A DNA stretch of 64,000 bases from Hellea sp. GTDB taxonomy: Bacteria; Pseudomonadota; Alphaproteobacteria; Caulobacterales; Maricaulaceae. Positions 19,066-28,166 of the stretch are shown one piece after another (position 1 is the stretch's first letter; every line of letters starts with the position of its first letter). A program made the translations under genes and the position numbers. Below the pieces are notes generated by a model that saw nothing but the letters and a program-made list of their open reading frames with translations, made no database searches and was not told where the DNA came from. The stretch lies in NCBI GenBank assembly GCA_028224375.1, contig JAOIVW010000006.1, positions 1-64,000 on the forward strand, read 5' to 3'.

Positions 19066-20073
19066 CTACGAGTTTTCTGGTGATGGACCTGAGCGAATCC
19101 ATTGCGAGAACAACCATTTTTCGCCGCGGGTTGGCGGTAATCCGGCATGAAGCGTGTTCGGATCAGGTTGATCCTCAACATCAACATTCGCAAAAAGAAG
19201 TGCGCCGCCTTTTTTGCATCGAAATTTTTGGTCGATTTTCGGAAATGAAGTTTCAGCACCCTCAAAATCCTCATTCAGATAAATCAGAAACGTTATCAAG
19301 CGTTGGCCAAATCGACGAATATCCTCAGCGTGGGCGGGTTTACTCGGGTCAAGATAATCGTAATGCTCGTGGAATTGCTGCCCCGCATGGTAGTGTAGCA
19401 CACTCGAATTTTCCATAACGAATATCGGCAAGCCTACAATCATCGAAATCCGTGTTTGGATTAAAAGCAAAACGAGGTCGAGTTCCAAAAGACTGAAACT
19501 CACAGACGAGTTCGTTCTACTTTCACTTTCCTTTCCATCGGCCACAGTCTCGTCATAAGTACGCGCCCGGGCAAGGGTGGGGCGGGCACGAGCGATCATC
19601 CAATCGCAAAAACGGTGGGATAAAAAATCTTCCACTTTGCGAATACGTGGTGCTTCACAGAGAATTTGCCTCTCTGGGAGGCGCAATAGAGCATTGATAT
19701 CGATCTGTTTTCGTAAAGCCGCCACATCGGCTTGCCTCACATTCCAAGTACCATCCTCATCCATCTTGTCAGCAAATATTGCGATTTGTTGGGCGGCTGG
19801 TTTCCAACCCAGCAAGGCCGCTTGCGTCAAATAATCGAGCGCTTGAGTCCAGTCTTGCTGCCCGTTTATCCCCACTGCATGCAGCACAGCGAAGAATTCA
19901 GCGGCCTCGCCACTTCCCGCCTCGAGCGCTTGCTTCAGGAACATTTGACCCTCTTCAAATGATTTCCGTGATGCCCGTTCAGCGATCATGCGTTTTCCGA
20001 GCGTGGTCTTTGCCGCTATATCCCCGCGCGAAGCTGCCGCTTTTTGCTGCTCCAAATTCTCATTTACGTTCAC
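19066..20073 (-). CDS. Sel1-repeat protein with 2OG-Fe(II) prolyl 4-hydroxylase-like domain
   Basis: 335 aa. Residues about 15-105 are two or three Sel1-like helical repeats (AKTTLGKRMIAERA, AAEFFAVLHAVG, ALDYLTQAALLGW). Residues about 140-330 form the prolyl 4-hydroxylase-type double-stranded beta-helix with iron ligands H237 and D239 (HEHYDYLD) and H309 (TLHAG), and K319 (GEKWLF) for 2-oxoglutarate. It probably hydroxylates a protein, with the repeats selecting the partner. It is the only gene between the tpiA remnant and intact tpiA, so it is probably acquired. The 259 bp upstream to tpiA hold nothing I recognise. Confidence 0.87.
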   Translation of the reverse strand: MNVNENLEQQKAAASRGDIAAKTTLGKRMIAERASRKSFEEGQMFLKQALEAGSGEAAEFFAVLHAVGINGQQDWTQALDYLTQAALLGWKPAAQQIAIFADKMDEDGTWNVRQADVAALRKQIDINALLRLPERQILCEAPRIRKVEDFLSHRFCDWMIARARPTLARARTYDETVADGKESESRTNSSVSFSLLELDLVLLLIQTRISMIVGLPIFVMENSSVLHYHAGQQFHEHYDYLDPSKPAHAEDIRRFGQRLITFLIYLNEDFEGAETSFPKIDQKFRCKKGGALLFANVDVEDQPDPNTLHAGLPPTRGEKWLFSQWIRSGPSPENS

Positions 20074-20332
20074 GTCTTTTCCTCGAGTCTCATTGCACAG
20101 GCTGATTGATATATTGTCGATATTTGGTCCGCTAAACTTTATATCTATGGACGCCAGAGTATCAACGCCCGTTATTCACTCTGAGCAACCCACAGCAGAA
20201 TGACATTCTATCTATAAGCGCTCTCATCCACCCATAACTGCAAAGCCAGACGATAAGAACCTCGATTCACGATATTTTAAGCCGTTGAGCTAACGCATGC
20301 TAAGGGACAAACCACCACTTTATCAATGCAAG

Positions 20333-21046
20333 CTAAGCCGCCCGTGCAATCGCCGCTAGGCTCTCCATCTCCAAACTCGCCCCGCCTATCAGGGCGCCAT
20401 TGACATTTTCCGTGCTTAATATCTTTTTGGCGTTTACTGGCTTCACTGACCCTCCATAAAGTATACGCACCTTAGGTCCGACAAGCCCCCGAATAACCGC
20501 ATGCATGGCTTTGATATCGTCCGCTGTGGCCGTCATGCCTGTTCCGATGGCCCAGATGGGTTCATAGGCTAGAACGTAATCTGTCACCCCTGCGGGGACT
20601 GACGCTTTTATCTGATCTGTGACAACGCTTTCAGCCCGTCCCTCCTCGCGCACATCTAAGTTCTCGCCCACGCAAATGATAGGCGTTACGCCTTGCTTAG
20701 ACGCGGCCATCGCTTTGGTCGCAACATTTTCATCAGTCTCGCCGCCCGCGCGCCGTTCCGAGTGGCCCACAATCACAAACTCTGCGCCTGCAGATTTAAC
20801 CATGGCCGCACTGACCTCACCCGTATGCGCGCCGCTCTCGGCGCGGTGACAGTTTTGCGCGCCAAGCAGGATATTCGCCTCATGGCAGGACGCCGCCATA
20901 GCTGCAATAAAGAGCGAGGGCGGGCAGATAAGAATATCCAGATGCTTGCGCTCTGTGGCCGGCATAAGCGCCTCAAAGGCGGCAGGTTTTTCAACCCAGC
21001 TCATATCTCCATGCATTTTCCAGTTTCCAGCAATTAACGGGCGCAT
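20333..21046 (-). CDS. tpiA: Triosephosphate isomerase
   Basis: 237 aa. It interconverts dihydroxyacetone phosphate and glyceraldehyde 3-phosphate in glycolysis and gluconeogenesis. N8 and K10 (AGNWKMHG), catalytic H95 (VGHSERR) and catalytic E162 (YEPIWAIGTG) are present, as is the phosphate loop YGGSVKP (197-203). ATG 21046 has AAGGAG 7 nt upstream; the frame is open further but without support. Its own last 140 nt are duplicated in diverged form at 18682-18829. It is divergent from the ppiD-like gene, with a shared 130-nt control region. Confidence 0.97.
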   Translation of the reverse strand: MRPLIAGNWKMHGDMSWVEKPAAFEALMPATERKHLDILICPPSLFIAAMAASCHEANILLGAQNCHRAESGAHTGEVSAAMVKSAGAEFVIVGHSERRAGGETDENVATKAMAASKQGVTPIICVGENLDVREEGRAESVVTDQIKASVPAGVTDYVLAYEPIWAIGTGMTATADDIKAMHAVIRGLVGPKVRILYGGSVKPVNAKKILSTENVNGALIGGASLEMESLAAIARAA

Positions 21047-21177
21047 AATATCTCCTTGAATCATGGGTAATATTGCCGTGATTACTCTGCATGACAAGAC
21101 TAATCGCACTTGTAACGAGTCAGGCGCATGGTTATGTAATCCCTCGAATAAACAGCACGCATACAGGACTTATTGGC

Positions 21178-23103
21178 ATGGCCCAATCTATTGGCGGAAA
21201 ATTTCGTAATTTTATGGTGGCCATTTTGGTCGGCCTCTTGGTCGTGGCCTTTGCGGTTTGGGGCGTGAATGACGTCTTTACCGCCCGCGCAGGCAATGCT
21301 GTCATTACGGTCGGTAAGGCGGAAATTTCATCTGCCGAATTTGAAGAGGCCTTTGAGCGGGAACTTCAAACTATCAACCGCGATAATGAGAGCTCTATCA
21401 CTAACCAACAAGCCTATGCGCAAGGTCTGCATAACCGCGTTTTGCAAAACCTGCTGACCGATACGGTTATCGGTATTGACGCGGATGAGCTAGGCGTCGG
21501 GGTGAACCGCCGCGTCGCGCGTGATGTTGTCAAAGAAATCCCATCTTTCAAAAATGATTTGACCGGCGAGTTCAGCGAAGAAAAGTTTAATAACATCCTC
21601 GCGCAAAACCGTATCACGCGTAAGCAATTTGAAGATGATATTTTCCGCACGCTTCGCCGCCAACAAACGGTTCCGGCCATTATTGGCGGGCTGCAAGCGC
21701 CTGCTGAATTTGCCACGCAGCGCTATAACTTTATTACAGAGCAGCGCAAAGCCGAGGTCCTGACGATTACATCTGACGCTGTCCCTGCTCCGCCTGAGCC
21801 CACAGATGAGCAGCTTAAAGCCTTTATCGATGAGAATGGCGTGGCCTTTACCGCGCCTGAATATCGCCGTGTTACGATGCTCCGTCTTGAGCCTTTCGAT
21901 TTAATACCCGACATGGAGGCCACTGAAGAAGAAGTAAAAGCAGCCTTCCAATATCAAATTGACCTCGGCGAAATCGGATCGCCCGAAACTCGCTCTGTGG
22001 TTCAAATTACAGCGACGGATGAAGAGACGGCTAAAAAGGCGGCTGAGCAATTGGCCCGAGGCGATGATGCGATTGCTGTTGCGGCGGGGTTGGGCCTCGT
22101 TGACCCTGAAATATATACTGATGCTCTAAAGGATGATATCCTTGACCCGGAAACAGCGGAGGTCGCCTACGCTCTCGAAGAAGGTGAGGCCCAAGCCGTG
22201 CTCGGCAGTTTGGGCAATTGGTATGCTGTTGGCGTGACGACCATTACACCTGCTTTTGTGCCTGATTTTTTTGCTCAGAGAGACGAGATTAAAGACAATC
22301 TGCTCTTTGAAAAAGCCAAAGAGGCGCTTTACGATATTACGGGCGATGTTGAAGACGCCATGACGGACGGCCTCACGCTGGAAGAAATTTCCGAAAAAGT
22401 GCGCTGGCCGCTCTCTTATTACAGTTTCATTGACCGCTCTGGTGCAACAGAGGACGGCGTGAGTATGCGCGGCTTCTCGGCCATTCCTGGTATTGCAGAA
22501 GATGACACAATCTTGCGCGAGATTTTCGTTAGTGACCTTGGCTTTGAAACCGATTTGTTTGAAACTGAATTTGGCGGTTATGCCTCTGTTCGCGTTGAAG
22601 ATATTATCGACAGCACAATGCGCCCCTTTGAGGAGGTCAAAGACAGAGCGACTGCCGCTTGGAAGACCCAGCAAACGGGTGAAGCTTTGGATGAGCTTAT
22701 GACAGAGCTCGCCAGCAAAATACAAACGGGCGAAGATATTAATGAGGTCGCTAAATCTGTTGAAAACGGCGCGAGCGTGGAAGATGTCGTTATCGTTCGC
22801 GCGCAACCCCCGACAACACTTGGCGCGCCCGTTGTCTTAGGCATGCTTGACGGCGCGGTTGGCGCGGTCTCTCGCGGCGCCGGTCCTCAAGGCGATACTC
22901 GCCAAATTGCCAAGCTAACGCAAATCGTGCCCAATCAAGACGGCTTGGCTGGACAGTTCCTCGACGTGCTGCAAGAACAAGCGACACAAGCCATCAGCTC
23001 GGACCTGCAAAATGCCTACCAGCAATCTATCTTGCGTGAGAACGAATTGCGCGAATATCCCGAAAAAGTTCAGTCGGCCCTCGGCATCACCAACAATCAG
23101 TAA
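21178..23103 (+). CDS. PpiD-like membrane-anchored peptidyl-prolyl isomerase (SurA N-domain)
   Basis: 641 aa from ATG 21178 (AGGA upstream); an ATG 29 codons earlier would break the usual N-terminus. A short cytosolic start precedes one transmembrane helix (FMVAILVGLLVVAFAVWGV). The SurA_N-like chaperone domain follows (about 40-190, FEEAFERELQTINR, ITRKQFEDDI). A degenerate parvulin PPIC region lies at about 250-390, and a long C-terminal part completes it. It should fold proteins emerging from the Sec channel. It overlaps trpE by one nt (TAATG), an order seen in other alphaproteobacteria. Confidence 0.88.
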   Translation: MAQSIGGKFRNFMVAILVGLLVVAFAVWGVNDVFTARAGNAVITVGKAEISSAEFEEAFERELQTINRDNESSITNQQAYAQGLHNRVLQNLLTDTVIGIDADELGVGVNRRVARDVVKEIPSFKNDLTGEFSEEKFNNILAQNRITRKQFEDDIFRTLRRQQTVPAIIGGLQAPAEFATQRYNFITEQRKAEVLTITSDAVPAPPEPTDEQLKAFIDENGVAFTAPEYRRVTMLRLEPFDLIPDMEATEEEVKAAFQYQIDLGEIGSPETRSVVQITATDEETAKKAAEQLARGDDAIAVAAGLGLVDPEIYTDALKDDILDPETAEVAYALEEGEAQAVLGSLGNWYAVGVTTITPAFVPDFFAQRDEIKDNLLFEKAKEALYDITGDVEDAMTDGLTLEEISEKVRWPLSYYSFIDRSGATEDGVSMRGFSAIPGIAEDDTILREIFVSDLGFETDLFETEFGGYASVRVEDIIDSTMRPFEEVKDRATAAWKTQQTGEALDELMTELASKIQTGEDINEVAKSVENGASVEDVVIVRAQPPTTLGAPVVLGMLDGAVGAVSRGAGPQGDTRQIAKLTQIVPNQDGLAGQFLDVLQEQATQAISSDLQNAYQQSILRENELREYPEKVQSALGITNNQ

Positions 23104-24566
23104 TGTCGTTGAAAATAAGCCCAGCCCAAGAGGACTTTGACGGTTCAAAGCCGCGGCTCGTCTATGCGCGGGTTATCAATGATTTGGACACGCCCGTTTC
23201 GGCTTATCTGAAAATCGCGACGGGTAAACCTTACGCTTTTTTGTTTGAATCTGTGCAAGGCGGGGAAATTCGCGGGCGCTACTCTTTTTTAGGCTTTGCC
23301 CCTGATGTGATTTGGCGCGCCCATGGTGATGCAAGTGAAATCTCGCGAGATGGCGGAGCGTTCAAAACGTTAGAAGGTAAACCGCTCGACACGTTACGCG
23401 CCCTACAAGCCGAAAGCGCCTTTGACCTCCCCAAAGGTATTCCGCCCATGGGCGCGGGGCTGTTCGGTTATCTCGGCTATGACATGATACGCCAAGTCGA
23501 AACATTGGCCTCTGACCTGCCCGACCCGATTGGCACGCCTGATGCTATTATGGTGCGGCCTACAATCGTCGCCGTATTCGATGCCGTGGCGCAGGAAATC
23601 ATCGTCGCCTCACCCGTCTATCCCGGCGGCAGCTATGACAAAGCCGTGGAGCGCATAAAGGCGGTCGTGCGCGACCTTAGCCTGCCGACGAGCCATAATG
23701 TCATTGAGGATATCGAAACGCCTATAATCGAGCCTAAACTTGGCACAACATTAAGTGCCTTCTCAGACCGCGTAAAGAAAGCTAAAGACTACATCCTCTC
23801 GGGCGACATCTTCCAAGTCGTGATTGGGCAGCGCCTCTCAGCCCCGCTCCCTGCCAGTGACTTTGCGCTTTACCGTAGCTTGCGCAGAATGAACCCCTCG
23901 CCTTTCCTCTATTTCCTGAACTTCGAAGATCACAGCATTATTGGCTCGAGCCCTGAAATCCTCGTGCGTCTGCGCGACGGTGTAGTCACCATCCGCCCCA
24001 TTGCGGGAACGCGGCCTCGCGGAAAGACCAATGCCGAGGATATTCAGTACGAGAAAGACTTGCTCGCAGATCCGAAAGAATGCGCCGAACACCTTATGCT
24101 GCTAGACTTAGGCCGCAATGATGTCGGCCGCGTGTCCAAGGCAGGAACCGTCCGCGTCACAGAACGCTTCAATGTCGAGCGCTACAGCCACGTCATGCAC
24201 ATCGTCTCTAATGTCGAAGGTGACATTTTGGATGAGCATGACGCCATCTCTGCCCTCTTCGCAGGCTTCCCTGCAGGCACCGTTAGCGGCGCACCCAAAG
24301 TCCGCGCCATGGAAATCATCGACGAACTTGAAGCCGAAAAGCGCGGCATCTATGCGGGCGCGGTGGGCTATATTAGCTCTAATGGCGATATGGACACGGC
24401 CATCGCCCTTCGCACAGGCATTGTCAAAGACGGCACTCTCCATGTTCGCGCAGGGGCAGGTATCGTGATGGACTCAGTGCCCAAATCCGAATTTGAAGAA
24501 ACGCTACACAAAGCAGCGGCCCTGTTCCGCGCCGCTGAGCAAAGCGTGAAGTTTGACAGGAATTAG
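23103..24566 (+). CDS. trpE: Anthranilate synthase component I
   Basis: 487 aa. It makes anthranilate from chorismate with ammonia from TrpG, the first committed step to tryptophan. The chorismate-binding domain has GDIFQVVIGQRLS, IAGTRPRGKTNAEDI, LLDLGRNDVGRVS and PAGTVSGAPKVRAMEIIDELE. The N-terminal part keeps FLFESVQGGEIRGRYSFLG, the region containing the Trp feedback site. The start overlaps the stop of the upstream foldase. No leader peptide or attenuator is possible at this junction, so any Trp control must lie elsewhere. Confidence 0.97.
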   Translation: MSLKISPAQEDFDGSKPRLVYARVINDLDTPVSAYLKIATGKPYAFLFESVQGGEIRGRYSFLGFAPDVIWRAHGDASEISRDGGAFKTLEGKPLDTLRALQAESAFDLPKGIPPMGAGLFGYLGYDMIRQVETLASDLPDPIGTPDAIMVRPTIVAVFDAVAQEIIVASPVYPGGSYDKAVERIKAVVRDLSLPTSHNVIEDIETPIIEPKLGTTLSAFSDRVKKAKDYILSGDIFQVVIGQRLSAPLPASDFALYRSLRRMNPSPFLYFLNFEDHSIIGSSPEILVRLRDGVVTIRPIAGTRPRGKTNAEDIQYEKDLLADPKECAEHLMLLDLGRNDVGRVSKAGTVRVTERFNVERYSHVMHIVSNVEGDILDEHDAISALFAGFPAGTVSGAPKVRAMEIIDELEAEKRGIYAGAVGYISSNGDMDTAIALRTGIVKDGTLHVRAGAGIVMDSVPKSEFEETLHKAAALFRAAEQSVKFDRN

Positions 24567-24607
24567 ATGATGGGCATGTTATTAAGCCAAACTTTCGCCT
24601 ATCTTTT

Positions 24608-24766
24608 CTTCTCCCCCATGCGTTTTGAACAAAACGCTAGGGGGGGAAGTACCCACGAAGTGGGGGATGGAGGGCTCTCTCGTCTATACTCTATTTTTAG
24701 TCTGCAACCGAACCATCCCCCCATCCCCCGCTTCGCGGGTACTTCCCCCCGCATGCGGGGAGAAGG
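24608..24766. repeat. Inverted repeat unit between trpE and trpG
   Basis: The left arm (24608-24670) and right arm (24718-24766) are imperfect reverse complements. Both contain GGGGGAAGTACCC and the GGGGGATGG end, or their complements, and each holds internal palindromes (CGCTTCGCG type). Chance frames read across it on the plus strand. It looks like a dispersed extragenic repeat inserted between two trp genes, which raises the trpE-trpG distance to 221 nt. Confidence 0.6.
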
Positions 24767-24787
24767 AAATAACGGAGTTCCCCTCCC

Positions 24788-25363
24788 ATGCTCCTAGTCA
24801 TCGATAATTACGACAGCTTTACTTATAACCTCGTCCACTACGCGCAAGAACTTGGCGCGGAGACCAAGGTCATTCGCAATGATGATATGGGCGCGGGTCA
24901 GGCGCTGAGCCTTGGCGCGAAAGCGGTGCTGATTTCCCCCGGCCCTAAGACCCCCGATGAAGCGGGCATGTGTCTAGATTTACTTGCCCAAGCCCCTGAT
25001 GACCTTCCTATTCTCGGTATTTGCCTCGGCCAACAATCCATTGGTCAGGCCTTTGGCGGCAAAGTCATCCGCGCCAAGCAAATCATGCATGGTAAAGTCA
25101 GCGACATTCATCATGACGGAACGGGCCTGTTTGAAGGCCTCGATAATCCGTTCAAAGCCACACGCTATCACAGCCTTTCCGTTGAGCGCGAAAGCCTACC
25201 CGATTGCCTCGCCGTGAATGCTTGGACGGAGGATCAAGAGATTATGAGCCTGCGCCATAAAACGCGCCCAATTCACGGCTTGCAATTTCATCCCGAATCC
25301 ATTGCCTCGGAAAACGGGCATGCGCTGATTGAACGGTTCTTGAAGATTGCGGGAATGAAGTGA
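24788..25363 (+). CDS. trpG: Anthranilate synthase component II, glutamine amidotransferase
   Basis: 191 aa. A class I glutamine amidotransferase that supplies ammonia to TrpE. LLVIDNYDSFTYNL is the family start, the nucleophile Cys lies in GICLGQQSIGQAFGG, and the His-Glu pair in LQFHPESIAS. GGAG lies 12 nt before the ATG. Some bacteria share this subunit with p-aminobenzoate synthase (PabA), so a dual role is possible. Its stop overlaps the trpD start (GTGA). Confidence 0.95.
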   Translation: MLLVIDNYDSFTYNLVHYAQELGAETKVIRNDDMGAGQALSLGAKAVLISPGPKTPDEAGMCLDLLAQAPDDLPILGICLGQQSIGQAFGGKVIRAKQIMHGKVSDIHHDGTGLFEGLDNPFKATRYHSLSVERESLPDCLAVNAWTEDQEIMSLRHKTRPIHGLQFHPESIASENGHALIERFLKIAGMK

Positions 25364-26316
25364 GCGACTTCGCGGATATCATGCGCAGCATCTTGCGCGG
25401 CGAGAAATCTGACGCGGACATCCAAGATTTCCTCGTCGGCCTAAATGACGCTGGCCTGACATCCGACCAAGTCCGTATCGGTGTTGAAATCATGCGCGAG
25501 AATATGACGCCCGTCGATATTCACAGTGCGATTGACATTGTCGGCACAGGCGGCACGGGCTTGCATACGCTCTCTATCTCTACCGCTTCCGCCCTTGTCT
25601 GTGCCGGCGCAGGCGCACGTGTTGCTAAACATGGTAATCGAGCGGCGAGCTCTCTCACTGGCACAGCAGACACACTTTCCGAGCTTGGCGTGAACCTTGC
25701 CGTTACGCCTGAAAAGGCGGCGGAATGTGTGGATAAGGCGGGCGTGGGTTTCCTCTTCGCGCCCAACCACCACCCCGCCATGCGCTTTGTCGGCCCTGCC
25801 CGTAAAGCCATTGGTAAGCGCACGCTCTTTAACCTACTCGGCCCGATGAGTAATCCTGCTGGCACGAAACGCATGCTCGTTGGCGTGAATAATGATGACT
25901 GGCGGCATTTAATGGCGGAGGCGTTTGCAGGGCTTGGCGTTGAGCATATTTGGGTTGTGCATGGCTCGGATGGGCTAGACGAAATCACAACCACAGGCCC
26001 GACCTATGTCTCTGAAGTCAAAGACGGCCAAGTCACAGAGTTCACCATCGCCCCACAAAGCTACGGCATTGAGCTGACCACGATAGAGTCATTGCGCGGC
26101 GGGCACCCTGCGGAAAATGCGCTGGCCTTGCGCGGATTACTCAGCGGTGAGCATAGCGACTACCGAGATATCGTACGGCTCAATTCGGGCGCAGCTTTGA
26201 TGATTGCGGGCCTCGCCAAAGATATTCCAAACGGTATCGATTTAGCCACGCAAAGCATTGATAGCGGCAAAGCCAAAGCGGCGCTGGATACGCTGATTGA
26301 GGTGAGTAATGCCTAG
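25360..26316 (+). CDS. trpD: Anthranilate phosphoribosyltransferase
   Basis: 318 aa, slightly shorter than the usual ~340. It transfers phosphoribose from PRPP to anthranilate. The glycine loop IVGTGGTG, the KHGNRAASS anthranilate/PRPP site and FLFAPNHHPAM with FNLLGPMSNPA are present. GTG start overlaps the trpG stop by 4 nt, and the 3' end overlaps trpC by 8 nt, so translation of trpGDC is probably coupled. Confidence 0.96.
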   Translation: MSDFADIMRSILRGEKSDADIQDFLVGLNDAGLTSDQVRIGVEIMRENMTPVDIHSAIDIVGTGGTGLHTLSISTASALVCAGAGARVAKHGNRAASSLTGTADTLSELGVNLAVTPEKAAECVDKAGVGFLFAPNHHPAMRFVGPARKAIGKRTLFNLLGPMSNPAGTKRMLVGVNNDDWRHLMAEAFAGLGVEHIWVVHGSDGLDEITTTGPTYVSEVKDGQVTEFTIAPQSYGIELTTIESLRGGHPAENALALRGLLSGEHSDYRDIVRLNSGAALMIAGLAKDIPNGIDLATQSIDSGKAKAALDTLIEVSNA

Positions 26317-27106
26317 CCTCATGGACGCCCCCGATGTACTGAAGAAAATCGCGGCCTACAAAGCAGATGAAGTCGAAGCCTTGCGCGATGATATCTCGAT
26401 TGAGGAACTGCGCGAGATAGCGCGTGACCTGACCCCGCCGAGAGGTTTTGCAAAAGCTATCATCGCGCAAAGCGGCCCTGCCCTGATATGTGAAGTCAAA
26501 AAGGCTAGCCCGTCCAAAGGCATCATCCGCGAGGACTTTGACCCCGTTGCGATTGCGCAGAGCTACACAGAGGGCGGCGCGGCCTGCCTCTCCGTGCTCA
26601 CCGATGGGCCCGGTTTTATGGGCAGCCCCGCTATTTTCAAACAAGTGCGCGGCGCGACAGAGCTACCGCTGCTGCGCAAAGATTTCATGCTCGACCCCAT
26701 CCAAATCGCCCAGAGCGCAGCTATGGGCGCGGATTGCATCCTCGTGATTATGGCAATGATTGATGATGATACAGCCCGCGCTTTGATGAAGGAAGCTGCA
26801 ACGCTCGGTCTAGACGCCCTCGTCGAAACCCATGACGAAAATGAACTCACCCGCGCAGTCAATCTCGGCGCAACGCTGATAGGCATAAATAATCGCGACC
26901 TACGCACATTTGAGACATCGCTGGACACTTTCACAAACCTCGCCCCGCGCGTGCCAGACGGCGCAACCCTGATCGCCGAGAGCGGGATATTCACGAAAGC
27001 GGATATAGAGCGGCTCGCAGAACATGGCGCACAAGGCTATTTGATTGGCGAGAGCTTTATGCGGCAAGATGATGTCGCGGGGGCTGTTAGGGCGCTGCTT
27101 ACCTAA
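26309..27106 (+). CDS. trpC: Indole-3-glycerol phosphate synthase
   Basis: 265 aa TIM barrel. It closes the indole ring from carboxyphenylamino-deoxyribulose phosphate. The catalytic Lys and Glu motifs are CEVKKASPSKG, LRKDFMLDPIQ and VETHDENEL; GINNRDLRTFE and AESGIFTKADI complete the phosphate site. It overlaps trpD. In many alphaproteobacteria trpC is followed by moaC and moeA; here it is not. Confidence 0.96.
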   Translation: MPSLMDAPDVLKKIAAYKADEVEALRDDISIEELREIARDLTPPRGFAKAIIAQSGPALICEVKKASPSKGIIREDFDPVAIAQSYTEGGAACLSVLTDGPGFMGSPAIFKQVRGATELPLLRKDFMLDPIQIAQSAAMGADCILVIMAMIDDDTARALMKEAATLGLDALVETHDENELTRAVNLGATLIGINNRDLRTFETSLDTFTNLAPRVPDGATLIAESGIFTKADIERLAEHGAQGYLIGESFMRQDDVAGAVRALLT

Positions 27107-27112
27107 CTCCTA

Positions 27113-27137
27113 TCATCCCCGCGAAGGCGGGGACCCA
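27113..27137. repeat. REP-like palindrome after trpC
   Basis: CCCCGC (27117-27122), loop GAAG, GCGGGG (27127-27132), in the context TCAT...ACCCAG that is common to dispersed extragenic palindromes in alphaproteobacteria. No T-run follows. It may act as an mRNA 3' stabiliser. Confidence 0.55.
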
Positions 27138-27226
27138 GTTATTAACCCAGCTTCCCGCCCTTGCGCTTTACAAAAACACTTGGCGGAAATGATTTAGTAA
27201 TCTTCATACTAAATTACGCGAGCCAA

Positions 27227-28126
27227 CTAAAACTTATGAGCCAGCGCTACTGACAGGGAATCCGCATTTCCGCCTAGGTCATTTTCATAAACTGTGTAGT
27301 CGAGACGAATATCATTTTTCGGTGTGAATGAATAATTCATGCCAAGACCATAAGCGATATCAACGGATGTATCACTTTGCCTCAAGACTTGCGTCCCATC
27401 ATCAAGCTCTGACTTAAATCGTGTGGCGTGTAATCCAGCTCGGCTGTGAATTGAAAAGCGGTCGCTGAGGGGCAGACGCGCAACAGCAAAGGCGGCAACT
27501 GAATTTGTGAACTCTTTGGTCAATGTGCTTGTGCCGGGCGTAAGCGTAAGATCTGTGAAACCTCTGACGATTGCCGTCTCATCGGCGTCCAACTCATCTG
27601 TCTCAGAACCAAGGCTGACAGAGCCTTCAAGCTCTGCGCCGAATATTCCTGCGCTTTGGTACCCAACGCGTCCTTGGAGGCCGAATTTTTCTGAGTCGAA
27701 ATCATAGAGAATAACGCCCAAGTTTCCGTATTTATAGGCGCGAAGATCATAAGGGTCAGAGTACCCTCGCAGTTGCGGATACGGCCCCGCAGAGTTAGTT
27801 CCGTAAGCCAGTGGCCCGTAAGCGTGAGTCCCGTAAGCGTTTGGCGATGGCTGAGACCCATAAACAACTGGATAGTTAGCTGGAGCTGTTTGGTATTGAG
27901 CTTGATACCCGTAAGGCTGCGCGTAGGTTGGGTTGTAGGAGCTTTGGTTATAGGTTTGATTATAAGGTGTTTGTGAATAGGCTTGTGAATATGTTTGTGG
28001 GGCGTAACCAGGCTGAACATAAACATTGCAGGGGTGAATACAGCCACTCATGTGGGAACTCCCTATCCCCGCAGCCGAACAGCCCGTTAAAATAGCCGTT
28101 GATAATATAAGACCTAAACAGCGCAT
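27227..28126 (-). CDS. Lipoprotein with Tyr/Gln/Asn-rich linker and outer-membrane barrel-like domain
   Basis: 299 aa from ATG 28126 (AAGGG upstream); a longer frame starts at 28177 without support. Lipobox ILTGC (Cys16). Residues about 35-115 are low complexity, with repeated short Tyr/Gln/Asn/Pro units (YSQAYSQTPYNQTYNQ) and then YGTHAYGPLAYG. From about 125 the sequence is beta-rich with alternating hydrophobic strands (GRVGYQSAGIFGAELEGSVS, YTVYENDLGG) and ends in LAHKF, a terminal Phe typical of outer-membrane barrels. It is probably surface or outer-membrane associated. A family name is not certain. Confidence 0.72.
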   Translation of the reverse strand: MRCLGLILSTAILTGCSAAGIGSSHMSGCIHPCNVYVQPGYAPQTYSQAYSQTPYNQTYNQSSYNPTYAQPYGYQAQYQTAPANYPVVYGSQPSPNAYGTHAYGPLAYGTNSAGPYPQLRGYSDPYDLRAYKYGNLGVILYDFDSEKFGLQGRVGYQSAGIFGAELEGSVSLGSETDELDADETAIVRGFTDLTLTPGTSTLTKEFTNSVAAFAVARLPLSDRFSIHSRAGLHATRFKSELDDGTQVLRQSDTSVDIAYGLGMNYSFTPKNDIRLDYTVYENDLGGNADSLSVALAHKF

Positions 28127-28166
28127 GACGTTTCCCTTAACGATTCTAAACAAATTATTTACGAAT

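Noticed and set aside
18836-19150. Opposed ~92-codon frames between the tpiA remnant and the hydroxylase gene
   Set aside because: They overlap each other and the hydroxylase 3' end, and neither resembles a protein family.
22981-23103. Tryptophan attenuator or T-box before trpE
   Set aside because: trpE overlaps the upstream gene by one nt, leaving no leader, and no Trp-codon-rich short frame is present.
24567-24797. 76-codon plus-strand frame between trpE and trpG
   Set aside because: It runs through the inverted repeat, has repeat-derived sequence and overlaps trpG; no family or ribosome binding site.
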